This document shows positions 62,463 through 64,000 of a stretch of 64,000 nt of DNA, piece after piece (within the stretch, counting starts at the first letter, position 1; each line of letters begins with the position of its first letter). Position numbers and translations under genes: made by a program. This DNA comes from Setophaga petechia (taxonomy: Eukaryota; Chordata; Aves; Passeriformes; Parulidae), in contig JANCRA010000003.1 of assembly GCA_024362935.1 (NCBI GenBank), forward strand, positions 36,207,291 through 36,271,290, written 5' to 3'. The notes below the pieces were generated by a model that worked only from the letters and a program-made list of their open reading frames with translations, had not been told where the DNA came from and did not search any database.

Positions 62463-64000
62463 CATCTCAATTGGATTTCCTAGCATGTCCATCACTGAAG
62501 ACAATTACAACTACAGAATGGTGGCTCAAAAATATTAGGAAGAGTTGAACGAGAAGAACACCACAAGGTACCACTTCAGCATTAACTAGTGTACCAGCAA
62601 AACAATTCTACACCTCAATTTTTACTTACTGATAATGTAGTACCATTCTGGGTCACAGAGGAAAATCCCAAGTAGTTCAGTTCCTCTGTGGCAAGCATGG
62701 CAAGCTTGCCAAGGAAAAGTGAGACTTTCACTTGTCCAGGGAGACATTGCAAACCTAGCACTTGGTAGAGCATCCTGTAGGATAGCCATCGTCTCAAATA
62801 TCACTGCTGCATGGATGGAGTGTAATTTCTTGACTTGGTTACTCCTATTTCAACTAGGCAGCTCTCTAGAATAGCTTGCCTGCTTTAGTAAAAACTTGGA
62901 GGTCACTAAAAGCTTTGAAAATGGGCCTTAGCTGACATGTTTCAGCAAAGAAAACAAAATATTAAGCACTGCTTATATCAGCACTTTTGTGCTTGTGAAC
63001 ATAAAACACCTTGTTTATATAAACATCTGCCAAAACACAAGTATAGAAGTCATGCTTTGAGGTAGCTCTCTGTATTTTTCTACAAATGCTGATCTTTATT
63101 ATGAAGTTAATTTTAATAGGCTGTCTAGAACTGGTCAGATATTCAAGGAAAAATGAAAAATAATATTAGGTGAAATACTTTAAGATTCCACTTACAGCTT
63201 CTAAGTGTTTGCTTACTGTCACACTTGAATGGCATTTTCCTTGGAAGAAATATCTCCTTTTTGTTAAATCTGCAGGGAGGACACTGATTACTGAATGGAA
63301 AAGTTGTCTTCTAAGACTGCTTTGGCCTGTCTGTGCTTATTTTATGAGAATTGACAGCATATTTGACTTCCAATAAAGATACATACTCGGAGAAAATGCC
63401 ATTTATCCATGTCCAATCCAAAAGCCAAAAAGTGGGAGAACATGATGAATTAAGCAGTTGCCAAGCTATTAGAAGGACAAAACTCTAATTTTTCCTAGGA
63501 AATTAATATAATTGTAGAGTACAAGCTGTGACAGTGCTAACTGAGGAACCAGGGGAGTTTCAAAGATATTTCTTTAGTTCCAGTCAGGATAAGGCTTTGG
63601 TTTATATCTCCTGGGTGTCCCCACTTACTGCATTTTTATTTCTAGCTCATTAAATGGTTTCCTGTCAGACTGAGGTAAACCAGACAATGAGCTCTAGTAG
63701 AATATCTACTGGGCTTCAGCTACTAATGGGTCCTCAGGCTACCAGAAAAGAGTAGATACAACTAGTCTGAAATGGAATTGCTGGTAGGGGAATAGAACTG
63801 CAGTAGCGTTTATTGCCATTGTATTGTTAATGTTTACTCTCTATTACTGTTCTAGTACCCGCTCCTATTGTACCACGCTATTTGATAACACTTGTATCTA
63901 ATTCTCTATCTGGCAGCTTCTCCAAGTGCTTGCTTCATGTTCATCAAATGTACACAAGACACATTGAAAAAGAGTTTATGGTCTTGTCCACAGGAGTAGT
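62463..64000. other. Non-coding DNA, no gene seen
   Basis: Unique AT-rich sequence. A perfect 14-base palindrome, TGGCAAGCTTGCCA (62698-62711), follows a direct copy of TGGCAAGC (62689-62696). Two overlapping minus-strand frames of 60 codons near 62615-62804 and a plus frame of 68 codons near 63170 are not recognised. The window ends in ordinary unique sequence. Confidence 0.6.

Noticed and set aside
1..64000. Known conserved microRNA genes, CRISPR arrays, operons, phage or plasmid features
   Set aside because: I looked for common vertebrate microRNA mature sequences and for bacterial-type features and saw none; the sequence is vertebrate nuclear DNA.

Overview
This window looks like nuclear DNA from a bird, probably a songbird (passerine). 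It is AT-rich, CpG-poor and sparsely filled with repeats, and nearly all the repeats I recognise are old. The best clue to the organism is a short element at about 54568-54706. On the minus strand it has a tRNA-Ile-like head joined to a CR1-type LINE tail, the architecture of the passerine SINE family TguSINE1. CR1-like scraps, a decayed retroviral LTR and MIR-like fragments fit the same reading. I see no mammalian L1 or Alu-type repeats and no bacterial features.

I find no protein-coding gene, rRNA gene or intact tRNA gene. The longest open frame is 161 codons (25185-25670, +). It and all the others lack a recognisable domain, an extended family resemblance or a convincing exon structure, and such lengths are expected by chance in 64 kb. 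The window is either a gene desert or the inside of a very large intron; sequence alone does not decide which.

Layout. 1-12.7 kb: unique sequence with two strong hairpin-forming inverted repeats (1084-1117, 6965-7015). 12.7-21.6 kb: an ancient repeat relic (14145-14202), an AT-rich block with homeodomain/POU-type motifs (14690-14800), a long imperfect hairpin (18359-18450), a purine-rich tract (19201-19500), a CR1 scrap and a MIR-like relic (21430-21530). 21.6-32.5 kb: mostly unique, with the longest chance ORFs and a minus-strand LTR followed by a tRNA-Ile-type primer-binding site (26644-27116). 32.5-41.2 kb: a local duplication, an old LINE/SINE relic, a hairpin, a (TTCCC)n microsatellite and a cluster of three perfect nuclear-receptor half-sites (39048-39074). 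41.2-54.3 kb: mostly unique, with one MIR-like relic. 54.3-64 kb: a pyrimidine tract, the tRNA-Ile SINE, and two stretches (54880-55260, 60930-61260) that read like conserved non-coding enhancers.

No genes act together here. If the window has a function it is most likely cis-regulatory, or through small structured RNAs from the hairpins. Those are inferences to be tested by alignment and RNA data. I do not see an undescribed multi-gene system.
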